5,353 bases of DNA from Candidatus Atribacter alterifermentans (GTDB taxonomy: Bacteria > Atribacterota > Atribacteria > Atribacterales > Atribacteraceae). The DNA lies in the NCBI GenBank assembly GCA_012517635.1, contig JAAYUP010000472.1, forward strand, positions 1-5,353. Reading direction: 5' to 3'. Below, one piece after another: positions 5,267 through 5,353 of this stretch. Made by a program: the position numbers and the translations under genes. The notes beneath the pieces were generated by a model. The model ran no database searches and had not been told where the DNA came from. It saw nothing but the letters and a program-made list of their open reading frames with translations. Each line of letters opens with the position of its first letter. Within the stretch, counting starts at the first letter, position 1.

Positions 5267-5283
5267 CTCAAGTGGTCTATCCT
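5220..5283. repeat. 10-bp inverted repeat enclosing the copy 3 hairpin
   Basis: AGGATAGACC (5220-5229) and GGTCTATCCT (5274-5283) are perfect reverse complements around 44 bases that contain the TGCTGC/GCAGCA hairpin. The right arm lies outside the 72 bases shared with copy 1, and copies 1 and 2 have no such partner. Confidence 0.6.
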
Positions 5284-5307
5284 CTCAGTTTTTGTCTTTT
5301 ACAATTT

Positions 5308-5338
5308 TTTTCATCTTACGCCGTAGGCTGCTATCCTG
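5308..5338 (-). repeat. Possible short inverted relative of the repeat element
   Basis: On the minus strand the segment starts CAGGATAG (5338-5331) and ends GATGAAAA (5315-5308), the same two 8-mers that bracket the hairpin in copies 1 and 3. The 15 bases between them differ and form only a 3-bp GCC/GGC stem. If related, it faces copy 3 head to head, as paired REP units often do. The match is short and may be chance. Confidence 0.3.
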
Positions 5339-5353
5339 TTGTAGTTTACAGGA

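Larger units (their letters stand above)
5026..5353. other. Gene-free, repeat-rich right end
   Basis: No coding frame is convincing. Positions 5026-5128 are very AT-rich and show no clear terminator for the FMN protein. From 5129 on there are nested short inverted and direct repeats, repeat copy 3 and a possible inverted relative, listed separately. Confidence 0.7.

Overview
The window is AT-rich chromosomal DNA from an anaerobe-like, low-GC bacterium. It carries five convincing protein genes between two gene-free, repeat-rich ends. A flavin-binding RnfG-like protein, a secreted NagZ-type glycosidase and a zinc-ribbon MscL would fit a low-GC anaerobe such as a Firmicute-like or Atribacterota-like lineage. 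That placement is a guess: no rRNA or other marker gene is present.

Layout. Positions 1-555 hold no convincing gene but are a mosaic of short repeats: two copies of a hairpin-bearing intergenic element (74-145 and 236-289), a CCTCTCCC/GGGAGAGG hairpin, a 7-bp tandem repeat, a palindrome, and a 29-codon lipoprotein-like reading frame (413-502) that may be a gene remnant. A plus-strand pair follows: a family 3 glycoside hydrolase of NagZ type (556-2256) and a D-2-hydroxyacid dehydrogenase (2284-3264), 27 bases apart and probably co-transcribed. A perfect 17-bp stem (3267-3319) separates this pair from a convergent minus-strand pair: a small lipoprotein of unknown function (3914-4294) and the mechanosensitive channel MscL (3345-3809, GTG start). 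Divergent from the lipoprotein lies a solitary RnfG-like FMN-binding protein (4468-5025). The last 330 bases are again gene-free and carry a third, nearly identical copy of the repeat element (5195-5266) plus a possible short inverted relative (5308-5338).

How the genes may work together. The glycosidase would remove N-acetylglucosamine from muropeptides or chitin-like oligosaccharides outside the membrane. The dehydrogenase is a cytoplasmic 2-hydroxyacid/2-keto acid oxidoreductase with no obvious link to that substrate. MscL is a hypo-osmotic release valve, and the lipoprotein beside it may or may not be functionally tied to it. The FMN-binding protein has the residues for covalent flavin attachment, but no other Rnf subunit is in view.

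The most notable feature is the repeat family. Its three copies share a hairpin with a TTTC loop, and the most diverged copy keeps the stem through paired base changes. This suggests selection or a mobility mechanism acting on the folded form, as in REP-like elements.
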